A stretch of 5,877 nt of DNA from Alcaligenaceae bacterium (GTDB taxonomy: Bacteria > Pseudomonadota > Gammaproteobacteria > Burkholderiales > Burkholderiaceae_B), in NCBI GenBank assembly GCA_012511095.1, contig JAAZGT010000175.1:1-5877 (forward strand), given 5' to 3'. Within the stretch, counting starts at the first letter, position 1. Each line of letters starts with the position of its first letter. This document shows positions 5,060 through 5,877 of this stretch, in pieces. The notes under the pieces are model-generated. The model saw only the letters and a list, made by a program, of their open reading frames with translations. It did no database searches and was not told the DNA's origin. A program made the position numbers and the translations under genes.

Positions 5060-5877
5060 ATGAGTTTATCTAGATGGCAAGTTCTTTTAAGTCTGGTCAT
5101 AAGTGGGTTGTTGGGTGCATTTCTGATGTACCCAATCGCCTACGGTGCTGTGCATGTGGTTCAAGAGGGCGACGATTTACAAGCTATTCTAACCGCAGCA
5201 CAGCCTGGCGATACGGTGCAGCTGACATCAGGTCAATATGAGGGTCAATTTGTTATAGAAATTGACAATCTCACCTTGATTGGTCCTGAAGATCATAGTG
5301 CGATCCTCAGAGGAACTCGCAAAGGCCGAACGCTCTGGGTCAAGAGTGAAGACGTGACCGTGCGTTATTTGACGGTCACGAATTCTGGTTTAAGCTTATC
5401 CCGCATGGATGCTGGTATTTTCTTGGAGCAAACCGCTCATCGTGCCTTAGTTGAACATAATCAGCTAATTAATAATCTAGTAGGTGTCTATGTTTGGGGA
5501 CCGCACAATGCCTTGGTCCAGCACAATCACATTATTGGCACTAATGAAGTCCGTATGTCAGAACGCGGCAATGGAGTGACTATTTGGAACTCCCCGGGTA
5601 GTCGTATTTTGAACAATGACATCAGTCTAGGTCGCGATGGCATTTTCTCTAATACCAGTAAAGAAAATGTCTTCTCCGGCAATACCTTTAGAGACTTACG
5701 CTATGGGGTGCATTATATGTACACCAATGACAGTGAAGTGTCTGATAACGTTTCAATTGATAATGATATTGGCTATGCGATTATGTTCTCGGATCGAATT
5801 CAAGTATTGCGCAATATCGCTATTAATAGCAAAAATCAGGGCGTGATGATGAACTACGCGAATATCTCCACGGTGGC
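5060..5877 (+). CDS. nosD: NosD, periplasmic copper-site maturation protein, N-terminal 272 residues (runs off right edge)
   Basis: Reading from ATG 5060 gives an open frame to the window end (272 codons plus 2 bases); family members are roughly 400-450 residues, so about a third or more is outside. A signal peptide is visible: short basic start (SLSRWQ), hydrophobic stretch 7-28, likely cut after AYGA30. The mature part is a right-handed beta-helix of the CASH/parallel-beta type, with repeating Asn-rich turns: VEHNQLINN, VQHNHIIG, ILNNDISLG, FSGNTFRD, VSDNVSIDN. The segment GRDGIFSNTS ... LRYGVHYMYTNDSEVSDN (191-230) is characteristic of NosD. Known: NosD works with the NosFY ABC transporter in assembling the CuZ site of NosZ. 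It begins 14 bp after the nosZ stop, consistent with co-transcription. The ribosome site is modest (GAGTGAG, 5048-5054). TTG 5046 and GTG 5050 are out of frame and were not used. Confidence 0.95.
   Translation, partial: MSLSRWQVLLSLVISGLLGAFLMYPIAYGAVHVVQEGDDLQAILTAAQPGDTVQLTSGQYEGQFVIEIDNLTLIGPEDHSAILRGTRKGRTLWVKSEDVTVRYLTVTNSGLSLSRMDAGIFLEQTAHRALVEHNQLINNLVGVYVWGPHNALVQHNHIIGTNEVRMSERGNGVTIWNSPGSRILNNDISLGRDGIFSNTSKENVFSGNTFRDLRYGVHYMYTNDSEVSDNVSIDNDIGYAIMFSDRIQVLRNIAINSKNQGVMMNYANISTV

Noticed and set aside
5637..5846. 69-codon + strand open frame inside nosD
   Set aside because: Overlaps the clearly recognisable NosD frame; no independent ribosome site or motif.

Overview
The window carries the first part of a denitrification nos operon on the + strand, in the order nosR, nosZ, nosD. 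To its left, and transcribed away from it, is the 5' end of a UPF0126/glycine-transporter-family gene led by a tandem glycine riboswitch. The organism is most likely a proteobacterium. NosZ is of the Tat-exported clade I type, nosR precedes nosZ as in proteobacterial nos operons, and the nosR promoter region holds an NsrR-like operator, an NO-sensing system best known in beta- and gammaproteobacteria. The DNA is AT-leaning, which fits a lower-GC beta- or gammaproteobacterium, but I cannot name the genus.

Layout: 1-155 (minus) is the N-terminus of the UPF0126 membrane protein. About 181-366 (minus) is its leader with two glycine aptamers, and a TATAAT -10 box lies at 373-378 (minus). 371-660 is the divergent control region, with several inverted repeats and a 23-bp NsrR-like dyad at 552-574. 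661-3039 is nosR, 3108-5045 is nosZ, and 5060 to the end is nosD, cut by the window edge. The gaps of 68 bp and 14 bp and the common direction indicate one operon. nosF, nosY and nosL would be expected beyond the right edge, but they are not in view.

Function: NosZ is the periplasmic N2O reductase (N2O to N2) with a CuZ catalytic site and a CuA electron-entry site; all expected copper ligands are present. NosR is the membrane flavo-iron-sulfur protein needed for nos expression and for electron supply to NosZ. NosD is the periplasmic beta-helix protein that works with the NosFY ABC transporter to build the CuZ site. The coding content is a conventional nos operon. The less ordinary material is in the non-coding DNA: the NsrR-like box without a recognisable FNR/DNR box, interleaved inverted repeats, and a glycine leader whose Shine-Dalgarno can pair with the aptamer and precedes an out-of-frame ATG. 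I see no CRISPR array, tRNA, rRNA, insertion sequence or clearly undescribed system.
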